Shown piece by piece: positions 50,113 to 62,300 of a stretch of DNA of 64,000 bases. The DNA lies in the NCBI GenBank assembly GCA_963920765.1, contig OY987244.1, forward strand, positions 23,230,358 to 23,294,357, read 5' to 3'. Source of the DNA: Ulota crispa (taxonomy: Eukaryota > Streptophyta > Bryopsida > Orthotrichales > Orthotrichaceae). The position numbers were made by a program, and so were the translations under genes. Every line of letters starts with the position of its first letter. Position 1 is the first letter of the stretch. The notes beneath the pieces are model-generated. The model was given only the letters and a program-made list of their open reading frames with translations. It had not been told where the DNA came from and did no database searches.

Positions 50113-51026
50113 TTAACCCCGAAAGGACCAGACCCCCTTTTTTTAGAAACATTACAATTTTGGGCAAGTACCTGTGATTGGAGCTTTTCATATTTTAGGT
50201 TGAAATTTTAAGAGAATGTGGGGACGAGGTTTTTCTTTCATATGCACTAAATTTCATGACATTTGAAGTTATAAGTAAAAAGTTATGGCTAAATATGTTG
50301 TTTTTTATGTTTCACGGGCAGCTTGGTTAAATTTTTAAAAATCAAAATTTTCAAAAACAAAAATTTGAAATTGGTTTAGGAGATTTATGTGAATGTAGGA
50401 AGTTTTGAATCATTCCGTTTTTATCAACGAGATGAAAGTTACGAGGATTTTTTGTTTGCGGGCAGTTATGGATTCTCTACTTTAAAATAAACTTTGAAGT
50501 CCTTTATTTTACTCAATTTCCAACATTTTGGAAAAAAAAACAAAACCAAAGGATGTAGATTGTTTATTACAACATCATGACCATTGGGATTGGTATTTTT
50601 CATTTCCATAATTAAATTTTTAACAATTTTGTGTTTTGAATCATTCTCTACTTCTTTTTACTCACTAATTTTTCTCCATATGTTATACAACTCCAAATGA
50701 TTTGAAACTTTTTTGACATGTACTTTACTTAGATGGAATAAGGAATTTAGAGAAGCACCACCCACATGGCCTTTTTTCCTTAGGAATTTCACCTTCTGAA
50801 GGGTAGATGCCCGAGTTTTTGACAAGACATTTTTGAATATTCAAATCATTTTAACTTCCAATCCACGTGGTGAAAAACTCTGAAACGTTTTCCACATTTT
50901 CTAATACTATTCTTCTACAAGATCCTTTGGTCACATATGTATAAAAATGTTTTTGTTTTCAAATTTGGTTGAAGCTCTAAAAATGGCAATTTTGGTAAAA
51001 ACTTTGCTTGGTCCTTTAGGGGTTAA
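50113..51026. mobile_element. TTAA-bounded element (piggyBac-like), copy 4
   Basis: 914 bp. Ends TTAACCCCGAAAGGACCAGA and GGTCCTTTAGGGGTTAA. The second half matches copies 2 and 3 around the TATGGATTCTCTACT block; the first 250 bp is more diverged. Confidence 0.75.
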
Positions 51027-51690
51027 GAGAAAATCATACATGGGGTCACCGGTCAGCGCCGTCACTAGCAAACTACGCCGTGCGAAGCATTTATTAATTA
51101 TCATAAAACAATTTCTTAAAAGAAAAGTACAAAAAGTGAAATATAAGATCGCATGAGGTTCGCCCAAAAAGCGAGAAAGAAAAAAAAGGGATGGACACGT
51201 GTCACACAACCCTCAGGTTTTTACAAACACCGCATTTGCCAGTGTGTGCAACTTGCATTGAGTATTTTATAAAAAAAAACCAGCGTGAAGAAATCACTCG
51301 TCGGTGGCGAAAGCGTCCGGAACTCCAGTCCCGCAACGAACAGCGACTGATTCAGCACCAACCACGTGTCATCAGATTCGTGGCGATCCTTTTCTCTACC
51401 TCTTACATTTCTCATCTCTCGTTCCTCATCCGTTATTTATCATTCGTTGCATCTCACTCGTCAAGGCAGGTATCTTGAAAGGGCTCGGTATACTCACATA
51501 CGTGTTTGTGGGGCTACGGTATAAAATCTCAGCTTTTTTTTTCCAAAATCGGGCGAAAGTAAAATTCTCTCACCTATTTGGGAGTTAATTAATTTTACTC
51601 TATTCTACTAGATTATACCTGAATCTCTGAATCCAAAATTGAATTCAAAATCCTTAAATTCAATTTCCTAATAGTGATTATTCAATCTCT
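51027..51690. other. Intergenic DNA, GC-richer patch, no gene assigned
   Basis: 51180-51480 is less AT-rich and has short open frames on both strands, but no recognised motif or phase-consistent exon pair. Could be a decayed gene or a promoter fragment. Confidence 0.35.
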
Positions 51691-52380
51691 TATACTATAT
51701 ATTGCATTTAGGTTGCCTTAACGATTAGGTTGCTTTAGAGCATCTCCACCCCGACCAAGCACTGCAATCGAGCAAGCAGCCAAGTGGGAGCCGAAGTGGG
51801 GCAATAGGGCGGCTTGCCCAACCCACTTGGATCAAAGCTCTCCCCGCACGCATCTTGAAATCCGTAGTCACAATCATTGAGGACTCGCCACTTGTCCAAT
51901 TCTAATCAATCCTTGGTACTTCATGAGCACTTTGTTGCTTAGCAAATAATAAACTAGAACTTGTCACATTTTTATTGGCCCTACAACCCTTGCACTTTTC
52001 CTCCCATCCCACCAATGGGAGGAAAATGCTAGGTTGCACCGCTTTGAGCATAAATTTGCCCCTAACCTTGCATTGCAAACCGGTGTCGCAAATTAGGCCA
52101 ATGAGCAGGAGGTGTGGATGTTTTTATCTTTGAAAGTTATCTCATAACGGCAATGATCACTTAGAGACACATGCAATTTTAGAAATATTAAAATTTCTCA
52201 TGATGAATTACGACATGTACGCCCCAGTTTGTGTTTTTGCAACTTTGATATTGTTGCTAAGCCCTTCAAAGAAAATTGCAATAATTCGTGCTAAAATCTG
52301 TAGCAATAAACATTTCTATAGTGTAAAATGTAAAATGTCAAGAAATTGGTGTAAGGCACCTAAACACACTATTTAGTGTA
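51691..52380. mobile_element. MITE, TGCATTTAGGTTGCC family, copy C, split by another element
   Basis: Left end ATTGCATTTAGGTTGCC and right end CACTATTTAGTGTA belong to the family at 1602 and 62352. The body is interrupted at about 51735-52125. Without that insert the length is about 300 bp, as in copies A and D. Confidence 0.75.
51735..52125. mobile_element. Nested TIR element, AGAGCATCTCCACCCC
   Basis: About 390 bp, GC-richer than its host. Left AGAGCATCTCCACCCC; right inverse-like GAGGTGTGGATGTTTTT. Flanked by TTT on both sides, possibly part of a target duplication. No coding sequence. Confidence 0.65.
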
Positions 52381-53603
52381 ACTTACGTTTTCTGGCGGGT
52401 GAATCAGAGCTTTTTTACCGGGGCCCTCTAACACACGTACGTGCAGTAGACCGAGCCCTCTTGAAAGCAACCTAAAGGTAGGTACCTGGCGGACTTACCA
52501 ACCGGGTCACGCGGGTCGGAAAAACAACCTACTCGCCCGCCACCTCCGTTCACCTCGCGTAGTCTCGCTCCTCCGATCTGTGCTGTTGCTCAGCGCCGTC
52601 GTTCGGAATTGCTCTCACGGATTCACTCCACGGGATTCATCGTCGTTCATTGGTGGAACACGACGCGGGGTACGTCAAAGTTCGTTGATTCCAGTGGCTT
52701 AATAACTTCCATTTGAGTTTTTCTTTTCTTTTCTTTCTGTGGTGCATTGACGACGAACAAGCTTGCTAGGTCGATGCCGAAAACTGTTGTTGCAGTGGAA
52801 TGGTGGTTGGATTATGTCCGATGGTGATTGGATTATGTCCGATGGTGATGCTGATTGGTTGTGAGCTTGTTACTGCGGTAGTTGTGATTGGAACCATGAG
52901 GTCAAAGTTTTGGCAGTTGGAGGTTGGTGCGGGTCACCGGTCATGGCGTCTAACTCAACTTAGGTCGGCCAAGAGCGTGGCAATGGATGTGTTCCGTCTG
53001 ACGCAATTGCGTGTTGCTTTTGTGTAGGTCTGATTCGGTCCATCAAAGGTTTTTTTTCTCGAAGTTGCCTGGAACGCACTCGTCGGAGGGAGAACAGAGA
53101 ACAGAGTAGTCCCATTGGAAGAGGTGTTCGTTTATTGCGCGCTTCGTATTGAGTATATCGCACTCCTTGCGACCTTGAGGTAGTGAAACACCGTAGTTTG
53201 ATCGCACTCTTAGTGGAAGTGCGGTGATTGAGAGAGTAGAGTTTGGTTGGCCGTTACGCATTGACGGAAGGCCGTAACGATAATCCTTCAGTGCGATTTT
53301 TGGAATTATTTGTGCCTGATTCGAAATTTTTAGAGTTTTTTGTTCATTTCTTGTCTTCTTCTTTTTCTCTTTCTCTCGTCTCCTGGTGCTGTCGGATCGC
53401 ACTTACATCGCGAGGTCGAAGGTAGAATAGAGTAGTCTAAGAGGGAGTGCCTATTTCTTGCAAGCTTGACAGTGAACACCACAGATTTGCACTCTCGGTG
53501 TAGGTGCGGGGCGATTGATTGAACAGAGGTGCTGGCCATTGCAATCACGAAAGTGCGAAACGGAAATTTAGAGTGCCGTTTTTTAGAGTTCTTGGCGATC
53601 GAG
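52381..53603 (+). promoter_or_regulatory. Promoter and 5' leader of the PLIP-like gene
   Basis: Rise in GC from about 52490. A donor-like GGGGTACGTC at about 52667-52676 suggests a 5'-UTR intron. No coding frame is supported upstream of ATG 53604. Confidence 0.45.
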
Positions 53604-56600
53604 ATGGAAGTGTTGTTGGTGAGAGCAGCGGTACCATTCCCTGGTCCCCGGAGGTCGCAAAAACCTGTGGAGCTATCGGAGAAAACGCGGGCGCAGAAGC
53701 TTCTTACGTTGCCTACGGAGAATAATTCTGCGAAGGTTTCGACGACCGTCGCAGCGAGTACTAATAATCGACCCGTCGATCCGCAAACGTCGCCCTTCGT
53801 GCCGCTCCCCGCTTTCTCTCTCAAGTTTCCCTGGTTCAAAGCCGGCAAAAAGGACGTGAGCACCACCATGGATGTGGCAAGGGACGTGGCATCGCTAGCA
53901 TTGTCGTCCGCTCATGACGACATCACGAAGTTGGCGTTGAGCGACGAGGAGAAGCGAACCGTGCACGAGGTTTTGTCCACCTTGCAATCGTCCCCCACGG
54001 AACTCAGTTCTGTGGAGGCTGCGAGTAACAAAGCCGGTAATACCGCTGCGGAGGTGGTGACGCCCGATGAGCTCGCCAAAGCAGAGGCCGAGATTGCCAA
54101 GAGCTGGTTACATAACTTTTTGAGAATCAGGTCCTTGTGGAACATCCGACAGTTCAATACGAAAGCTACCAGGAAGCAGAACTCGAAGCAATCGGTTTTG
54201 GAGGCGGACGGCGCGGACAAGACAGAGGACGGCTGTGACGCTGTCGGAAGAGAGGGTGGTGATGACTTGATGGACTGTGTGTGCGAGGATTGCTCTGTGG
54301 ATACCGAGGATGAGAACTCCGTCTCTGATGGTGATCAGGAAGCGAAGGAGGTCGCCCATGTCAGAATCGTTCACAACCGAGAGTCATTTTCGAAATTCTT
54401 GCAATCCGTTCCGTTGGCGGAACTCAAGACTGTCTCCCACTTGTCCTTTCTTTCTAATTTAGCATACACGATTCCTTCTATAAAGGTTAGTGCGCTTTGT
54501 TTTTACTCTTCTAATTACTTAGATTTGAATCGTGCTCGAGGCATGTGTTTTGTGACACCTGTGAGTATGTTTGAGATTAGTCAGTTTTTCACATATGGTA
54601 AAGGATTACTCTTTGTGTCACTGTAAGCACTTTAACTAATATTTAGGAGTGATTTTGGGAAATCACTATGGAGTTGTGGAATTATCACTTTAGGTATAAA
54701 AGCCAAATCTGCTGAGATCAAATTTTTATCATTATATGATTTCTCATGCAATTTCATAGTAGAAGGTTGTAGATTACCACGAGTGACAGTTAGATAAAAC
54801 CCCTTTTCTGATCAATTTCAATGACCATTGACATTTAGCCAACTCATGGACAGACCACTTGCTGAAAAGCTGACTAAGTTTATGAATAAATGTATTGCTA
54901 TTGGTAACGGGGGTCATTATAGGCAAACGGGGATGAGGTGCCTAACGATTTTAGTGACCTCCACCTTAGTCCTCGACTTCCATCGATATTAACTTGTTCT
55001 GATGCATTTCGTTCACTGTTTTGTTTTGAGGTACAGCCAGGAGATTTATTACGGAACCACGGTTTGCGATTTATCACATCATCTGTACACATAAAGGCTG
55101 CCGAAGAAAAGGCTGCATTGGAGAAGGCAGCTGAAGATGAAGCAGCTAAAGAAAATGCACGGATTCAAGAACCGGAAGATTCATTGTCGGATTCAGAAGC
55201 GAGTAGCGCTACTAAGGAAGTTAATGGCGAAAAATGGACAAGTAGGTTTTCATTTATGAAAGGATCTAAAATTCCCATGGAGTCGACTGCTTATCAATTA
55301 GGGTCCTCGCCCTGCAAGGTGATGCTGGCGGATGACACAGATGAGGTGTGCCTGGAGTGCAAATCAAAACCCCAAGAATCGGATGATGCAAAGGTAACTG
55401 CGGGCACCACTACAATACAAGCAGGCAACAAGGAGACGAAGCCAACAGAGGTGCAGTCCTTGCGTGTCTGCCCCTGTGAGTGGTTCATTTGTGATGATGA
55501 GCTGTCAAAGACACGCAACTTCGCCATTCAGGTACGCAGAATTTTTTAATATTATTTGATGATTCTCCTGCACTCTCATTTTTGTTACTGTAGCTGTCCA
55601 TTTTATTTTGTTCCTTAAATGGCTGATTTGTCAGAACTAACAACCTCCTTGATATGTGCGGAGATTTTATTGATCTTCTCCTTAGGAAAATGCTCATGAA
55701 TGCCATTGTGGATGTAGGGCTCTGAGTCAGTAGCATCTTGGCATACCAATCTTCTGTTTGAGCCAACGCAGTTTGAGGATCCAAAGTTGAGGATTATGGT
55801 GCACCGTGGTATCTACGAGGCTGCAAAAGGGTTATACGATGAGGTGTTACCTTATGTGCTGGAACATGTTCAAAAGTATGGTAGTGCAGCCCGAATTTGT
55901 TTTACTGGCCATTCATTAGGGGGTAGCTTAGCGGTTCTTCTTTCACTTATGCTTCGAGTTCGGGACATTGCACCATTGAGCTCTTTGCTACCTGTTACCA
56001 CATTCGGGTCCCCGTATGTACTCTGTGGTGGTGACTACTTGCTGCAGCAGCTGGGCCTCCCTCACAACCATGTACAGATGATTGTCATGCACCGAGACAT
56101 TGTTCCCCGGAGCTTCTCTTGTGATTATCCCGATCACGTTGCGGAGGTTTTGAAGCGCGTTAATGGAGCATTCCGAAATTACGCTTGCCTGAATAAGCAG
56201 GTATTCATCCTCCTCACATCCGAAGATTACACTGGACCCTCGCTAATTGCACATTCATAATTTATCATGAGATTTGTGAACACTGGTGATAGGAGCTCAT
56301 TTGTCTCCTCGAGACATTGCAATTAGAGTGGATGGCGTGTATGTCTTTCTCATTGATATTTTCTTGCTGTTACTTCGTACTAAGCATTACTAAGTATCCT
56401 CATGATTTAGAACGAACGCTGAGGACTGGAATCTGCCGATATTTTATGCGCAGAAACTACTGTATGCTCCCATGGGCGTCATGCGTGTGATACAACCACC
56501 TTCAACTCAATCACCAGGGCACCCCTTGCTGCCAGTAGGCATTGGGATCTACAGCATTATGCACCCGAGCTCGGCTAAAGTGGACAGATCAGATTCAAAG

Positions 56601-57164
56601 ACGTTGCTAGAGCAATCCATCGAAGTCCGCTCTGCACAGAGATCTTTCCTCAACAACCCCCACCCTCTGGAGATTCTCAGGGATAGGTCATCATATGGCA
56701 CCGCTGGTGGTATATCACGGGACCACGATCCCCGGAGCTACTCCAAAGCTGTGAGCTGCGTGCTGAAGCAAGAGCTCAGGAAAGTGAGACGACGAAGCAC
56801 CATGGCGAAGACGAAGCGCAGTAGCGCGTGGTGGCCTTCTCTCACAACTGAGTTCATCAAGGGCGTGGTGTCGAAGGGGTTAGCAGACTCGGAACAGAGT
56901 GTCAATACTGGAGAGTGTGGGTCCATAGGAGCTGCGAGCTCAAGTATGGGCGCTTCGTCTCAGGTGCTGCGGAGATCTGGCAGCTTGGTGGCCGACGGGC
57001 GCAGCATCTCCTCTCCTCGCAACACCATCACCTCCGGCTCCACAATGGACCGGTTGAGTAAGTACAGCAGATTGATCGCTTCCAAGCATATCCATATTGG
57101 CATGCTTCTGCTTGTTTCGGCTCGGGTATTGTTAATGCAAGGCCTGGCCACATTCGTTGGGTGA
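53604..57164 (+). CDS. PLIP: Plastid-type class 3 lipase (PLIP-like)
   Basis: Four exons, 53604-54485, 55037-55531, 55718-56200 and 56454-57164, all joined in phase 0, encode 856 residues. The N-terminus (MEVLLVRAAVPFPGPRR and on) is basic and Ser/Thr-rich, consistent with a plastid transit peptide. The alpha/beta-hydrolase region begins with ESFSKFLQSVPLAELK near residue 270 and is interrupted by an acidic, Ala/Glu-rich linker (about 310-400). The nucleophile elbow is GHSLG with Ser at about 525. Asp in HRDIVPR (about 586) and His in SPGHPLLP (about 643) are the likely rest of the triad. FGSPYVLCGGDYLL and MHRDIVPRSFSCDYP are PLIP-family signatures. The known relatives hydrolyse chloroplast membrane lipids and release polyunsaturated acyl chains; which lipid this one uses cannot be told. 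The C-terminal 200 residues are Ser-rich and end in a hydrophobic stretch (MLLLVSARVLLMQGLA). The frame runs upstream of 53604 only from a GTG, so ATG 53604 was chosen. Confidence 0.9.
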
Positions 57165-57656
57165 TGAAAATTCTTTGGTTTTCTTCGTCTTCATGCTCTT
57201 GGTCCCTGCGTGGTGTGTTTCTTTTAATGCTTTCAGTTTTACGACATCCCACTTACTGGTCAGTTCCCTTTCGTTGCACGATGGACTGGTTGGGTGTGTA
57301 CCGTAGATTGGCTTTCAGTTCCCCATTGCATAACTCGCTGGTGGCACTTGGGCCTCTTTCCACTCCGGGAGAGGAAGCAGAACAACTTTCACAGAAACTG
57401 TGAAAAACTGTGAAACGCAAGGAAGGTATTTGCATCTAACTGTGAGCCCTATTGATTCTTGCTGAAAGTGGACATACCTCGAAGGACCTGACCAAGAGCT
57501 TGTGGTTCATTTTGGCGCTGTGGAGAATACTTTTCAATGTGTACAGTTGAATTTAAACACCCCTAATGGTGATTTTTTGAAATTGTCTTCGCGGGATGTT
57601 GCACACACGCCTGGTTGTCCTATCTCTGTAAGTTTCTAATCTTACAAGAATGCTAA

Positions 57657-57904
57657 AACTTTTACTTTCACTTTCACTTTTATCTATTTGTTCACGTTAC
57701 CTTTTACTTTAACACATTACTTTTATGTCTTAAGCCTTATATAAATGCATTTTATATACAACCAAGTTACATTGAAGTCAGAGATCCTAACCCCTAAAAT
57801 ATATATATTTATTTCATAAATATTTAGTTATATGAGTTGCAAAGATCCTAACCCCTAAAATTTATTTATTTATTTCATAAATATTTAGTTATATGAGTTG
57901 CAAG
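57657..57904. repeat. Low-complexity tract and 60 bp tandem duplication
   Basis: 57657-57730 is rich in CTTTTACTTT-like units. At 57787-57904 an approximately 60 bp unit beginning GATCCTAACCCCTAAAAT and containing TATTTAGTTATATGAGTTGC is present twice in tandem with few differences. Confidence 0.75.
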
Positions 57905-57943
57905 ATGGATAAGGTTATTGCACATTATCTAGTTTCAACGTGA

Positions 57944-58528
57944 TTCACGAATTTGTATCCAGTGAATATTTTTTGGACAAACCTATTTGTCAATGCGGCA
58001 GTCCAATCAGTGTGTACGAAATATTTTTGCATAAAATGCAAAGTGGGAAGTTTATGCAAGAAAAGCCACTTTCATTTTTATTGTGAACACAAAGGCCACC
58101 CATTTTTACAAGTGCGAAAAGTCACACACAGGTGTGCAGTTTTGGTGGAGGATATAAATAAACTCGACTTTGATGTACGTGGTCTTCAAAGTTTTTGTTT
58201 CACCAAAGATTTGTTCTACTTCCTTTGTTTGAAGGTGCGTGCAGATCTTAATGGTGCAAAACCAATTGTCCACCAAAGCTTTACAAGTCAACATTGTACT
58301 GCTTGCAAGGCGTCCATAAAAACAGATCGAGGAGATCCGCATGCCAATTATAGTTCTCTAGAGTGCAAGTTGACACCCCTTGGTCCAAGTTCGGGTCCAA
58401 GTTCTTCAATGGCAAAGAATTACAAGAAGACATCCTTTAAAATAAGGAATCATGCCAAAAAACCATCCACAACAATGCATGATGAGATAAAAGAAGCTAG
58501 CTACAATAGAAAGAACCAATTTCTATAG
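57944..58528 (+). pseudogene. Degenerate PLATZ zinc-finger remnant
   Basis: An open frame of about 195 codons preceded by a TGA at 57941 and with no ATG before the conserved part (the only Met codons are near residues 150-175). It carries the PLATZ core: CTKYFCIKCKVGSLCKKS, then HKGHPFLQVRKVTH, then the DVRGLQSFCFTKDLFYF segment and a C-terminal QHCTACKASI ... LECKL block. The first Cys/His pair of the PLATZ metal site is absent: the segment LFVNAAVQSVC has Ala and Gln where Cys and His are expected. PLATZ proteins bind A/T-rich DNA in plants. Loss of start and ligands points to a decayed copy; an upstream exon spliced at the TATCCAG acceptor (about 57961) is possible. Confidence 0.7.
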
Positions 58529-59377
58529 AAGATATGAAGGAATTACAGAATTGGACCTCGAATCAAATGCTCCAATAAATGAAGACATGGGTAAAAAGGC
58601 AAGGGATTTATTATCCATTGCTAGAGCCATATTATGTGTATAAGGAGATTTTAAGCTTCTTAAATTTAAAAAAATCCTACATTTATCAATTTCAATTGTT
58701 TTCTTGAGCGCATGCACCAAATATTTCATAAGCACTTGTACTATGATTAAACAACTCTCAAAAATCTAACCAGTTTTTATCTAGTTGATTCAAATTTCAA
58801 TCAATTTTTTCACATTTCATTCAACTGGTTTTCTATTGGACTCAAAATATAGTATGAATATCAACAATTTCTAACTTTTAACCCTTAAATATAACCCGTT
58901 CGGAGGCCAGAAAACTTTGGGTTCACACGGCGACGTGTTTTTGAGTGGGCAAGTTTCGAGGGCGTCGAGTCGACTGCGCGTGGAAAAATCCGCCCCTAGT
59001 TTCGGCGTCGACAAGCTTCTCGTGTTGCGCACATCATAGCTTCGGTTGCAACAAAAGTGTGTTTGCGGTGCTCAATTTTAGTCGCATTTGTTGAAAGCGG
59101 TTCTGTCTGAGGTTCACCATGCTTCCCGTGCAAAACAAATCGAATCCAGGGCTATGCTACGACACTCACGAATCCCTTGCAAACAGCATTGCATTCCCCG
59201 CTTTGTTCTCACGATCATGAATTGTCCGTAACATTGTTGCAGCTCGCCCTACACTCACAGGAGTATCTACAGATGATCATCGTCTTTGGGTCCCGGCATT
59301 TTCTCCTTTGAATTCCATGCATTGTGGTACGGACATTTATATAGGTGGCGCTGTGGGGGAGATTCGGGAATGGTGAG
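58529..59377 (+). promoter_or_regulatory. Upstream region of the LysM-lysozyme gene
   Basis: GC rises from about 58900. TTTATATAGG at 59335-59344 could be a TATA box about 40 bp before ATG 59378, or alternatively an acceptor (ATAG). A 33-codon upstream ORF lies at 59119-59220 and a 9-codon ORF (59370-59399) overlaps the main start out of frame. No signal-peptide exon was recognised. Confidence 0.4.
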
Positions 59378-62300
59378 ATGGTGGGGGAGAGGAGGGTGAG
59401 AGTGGAGGAAGGGGACACGCTGTGTGGGCTGGGGGAGAGATTCGGAGTGCCGTGGGAGCACATCCAGGCCTTCAACAAGCTGCCGGACGACGTGGTGTAC
59501 GCGGGCGAGGAGCTCAAGCTGCCGCAGCTGCAGCGCACCAAGGCCTGCGTCGTGGAGCCCGGCGATTGCGCCTCCGAGATTTCAGCTCGCTTCGGTCTCT
59601 CGCTCGACGAGCTCCGTGACGTCAACGCTGGCATTATTCCCGACGTTCTCTACCCTGGCGACGTGCTGCTCGTGCCCGAGGACGCCGTGCCGCGGCCGCG
59701 CCAGCTCTGGAACTTGCGCGCTGCCAAGGCCCGGTTGAAAGGGATTGCGGCTCATGCCAATGCCAAGTTTTTTGACGTGTTCCCTTACCCTCAAGGTTTT
59801 TATGTGTCTTGCCCTATTCTCCTTCTTCTCTGTTCCAAATTCACTCAACTATGACCAGATCTTATGATCAGATGCTTTGAATTGGCAAACGAGGGATCCA
59901 ATGCACCTAATCATGCGTTGTTTGCATACATTGTGCAAAAGTTATGTAGAGCTAAAGTTTCAGTTATACTAGACCTAAAACATGTCCCATGCCAAGTTCT
60001 TCAATGTCTTCCCTTACCCTTTCAATCCTTGTCCTCTTGTCATGGTTCTCTACTCCAAAGTGACCAAAATTTTGTATGTTCTTATTAGCTAATCAGAAAG
60101 GTTTCAATGTACAAAGGAATTTTTTATGTTGATTATGTGCAAAAGTTGTAAGGGTTCAAAATTTGAGTTGGCCTAAGTTCAGTTTCCTACGTCTTGTCTC
60201 TTCCTCTTGTTCCTGCCTTTGTACCTTGAACTGACCCCAGTAAATTGTCCATTTAATGCATGCAATGGCTGTTTGAGAGCATGGTTATTAGAGTAATTTT
60301 GTATGCTAGTCAAGGAGGATTTCAATGCACCAAAGAACGTTTTGTTCGAATACCATATGCAGGGTTCAAATTGTTACTTTGATATTAAAGTGGTATACGT
60401 CTTTTCAAAATCGGTTGTGTACTTTTTATGCAGTAACTTATGTGTCACATTTAGGTATCACTACTTGAGCTCTGTTATGATTAAGCAGCCACTTTGTGGA
60501 AGCTTTGCATGGGCTTCATTACAGAGAGGGACCAGTTTTATTTATTTATTATAAATAGTATGGATTTTGTAGGTGAGTTTTTTAAGATGATAACCATACT
60601 AAATGAGCTTTTATCTTGTAGATATCGACAATTACAGGGTGAAGCACAGGCTTCTATTGAACGCGCTACGGCATGTGGAGACCAGCTTCATGATGCCTGC
60701 ACCCATTGGAGACGGTGGCCTCAGCATTGGACCTCTCCAAATTAGGTTCTATACGAACTTTCAATCTGATTTTTGTTTGGTTTTGTTTTGATTCTTTCTT
60801 TTTTGCTTAGAATTTGTATTGTACTCCCTCTGTACCTGTTGAACTGCCCAAGTCAAAGTCAAGATTTTGTGTCGTCTAGATGAGCTGTCACCATCATTTA
60901 ATAACATAAACCCTAAACTATGTTGTGTCGTTTTAACATCAAGAATTATGTTACGCTTCAATGCTGGCCTTACTCCCATGTTGCTTTCCGTCATGGACAA
61001 GTCAAAGCAGACAGAAGGAGTGCAAAACAACCAAGATTTGTGACGTGGTATTGTCATTGGTTGGGATGTATCTTGAACTCCAAGTCTGAATTGTTCTAAT
61101 GTTGTTAGCTGTAATATTGCATCTAGTAAGTGCCACAATATTGTTGCTTTAAAGCTAAGTAATAGAACAGGGATTTACGTAAAGGGTTAATACTCAACAA
61201 AGAGGGCATTTTGTAAAAAAAACTAGGGTGTGAAGGGCAAAGCCTGATAAGGACGCTTTTTAGCAAATTGCCCATTGAGTTGAGTATCATTTAGCCTAAC
61301 CTTAGGGGATATTGATAAAGACTCGTTATGGACGACAAACAAACAGAAGTTGTCAATGCATGAGCACGCTCAAACTTCCCGAACCCTGATTCTGCACCAT
61401 ATTCCACCCTACAAACGAATCTCAAATTTGAACGCAAGTTTTCACCTAAGATTACAGTGTTTCAGGATCAGCTAGACTTTCTCAACAGAGTTAGAAATAC
61501 AACTTTTTATATTTTGAATTTTTTTCGTATACTGAGAACGCTGTTGTAGGTTTGATGTTGGCAAGTGTCAAGAGACTGAGGCAGGTTTCTTTACATTGGT
61601 GGGCAGTGATCCTAGCTCAAGAGGCTAGAAACACTGCTAAAAAGCTAAAATTTTCAAATTCAACACTGTATAGTTCACATGTTTTTTTAGCTATATAGAA
61701 ATGTTTGGTAGAAATCCTGCGAAACTTAGCCAGTTTAAAATTTCTGCTGGTGGGGGGGATGCAGCACAGAGTACCATCAAGACGCGTGGTGGCAAGCGAG
61801 CAAGAGTGTGAAATACGAGGATTGCGAGGGAGTGGACTACTCTGAACGCACGGCCATTAATTACTGGCTGCGTTATTGCCCTTGGGCCCTGGAGTTTGGG
61901 GATTGGGAGACCCTGGCACGCACCCACAACGGGGGCCCTTGCTACTGGCAAAGTTTCGCCACCACCCGTTATTGGTAAGCATCTTGGTTTATCGTTACAA
62001 CCATGGCATGTAATCTGGCTACTGGTTGCATGTCAAGTGATTATGTGTAGAGAGGGTAATGCTCTGCAAAGAGGGCTTTTTGTAAAGAAACCAAAAATAA
62101 AGGGGTGACAAAGAGGGGGAAGCTTGGTAACGAAGTCCTATTTTTTATTTCTCTTACAAAAAGCCGTCTTTGTTGAGTATTGCCCGGCGTAGACCATAGG
62201 GCCATTTCAACCGCTAATGCACAATGTTTGATTATACCGGAAACTTGTGTAGCCCTGCGCCTCAAAGCCCTAATTCTGCAGCATAATCCGCCCTACAAAT

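Noticed and set aside
59215..59634. 139-codon minus-strand open frame over the LysM exon
   Set aside because: It is the reverse shadow of a GC-rich coding exon; its Ser/Pro-rich translation has no motif, and the plus strand carries two clear LysM domains with phase-consistent splicing.
60761..61138. 125-codon minus-strand frame in the lysozyme gene intron
   Set aside because: No motif, low-complexity Lys/Asn/Gln end, and wholly within intron 2.
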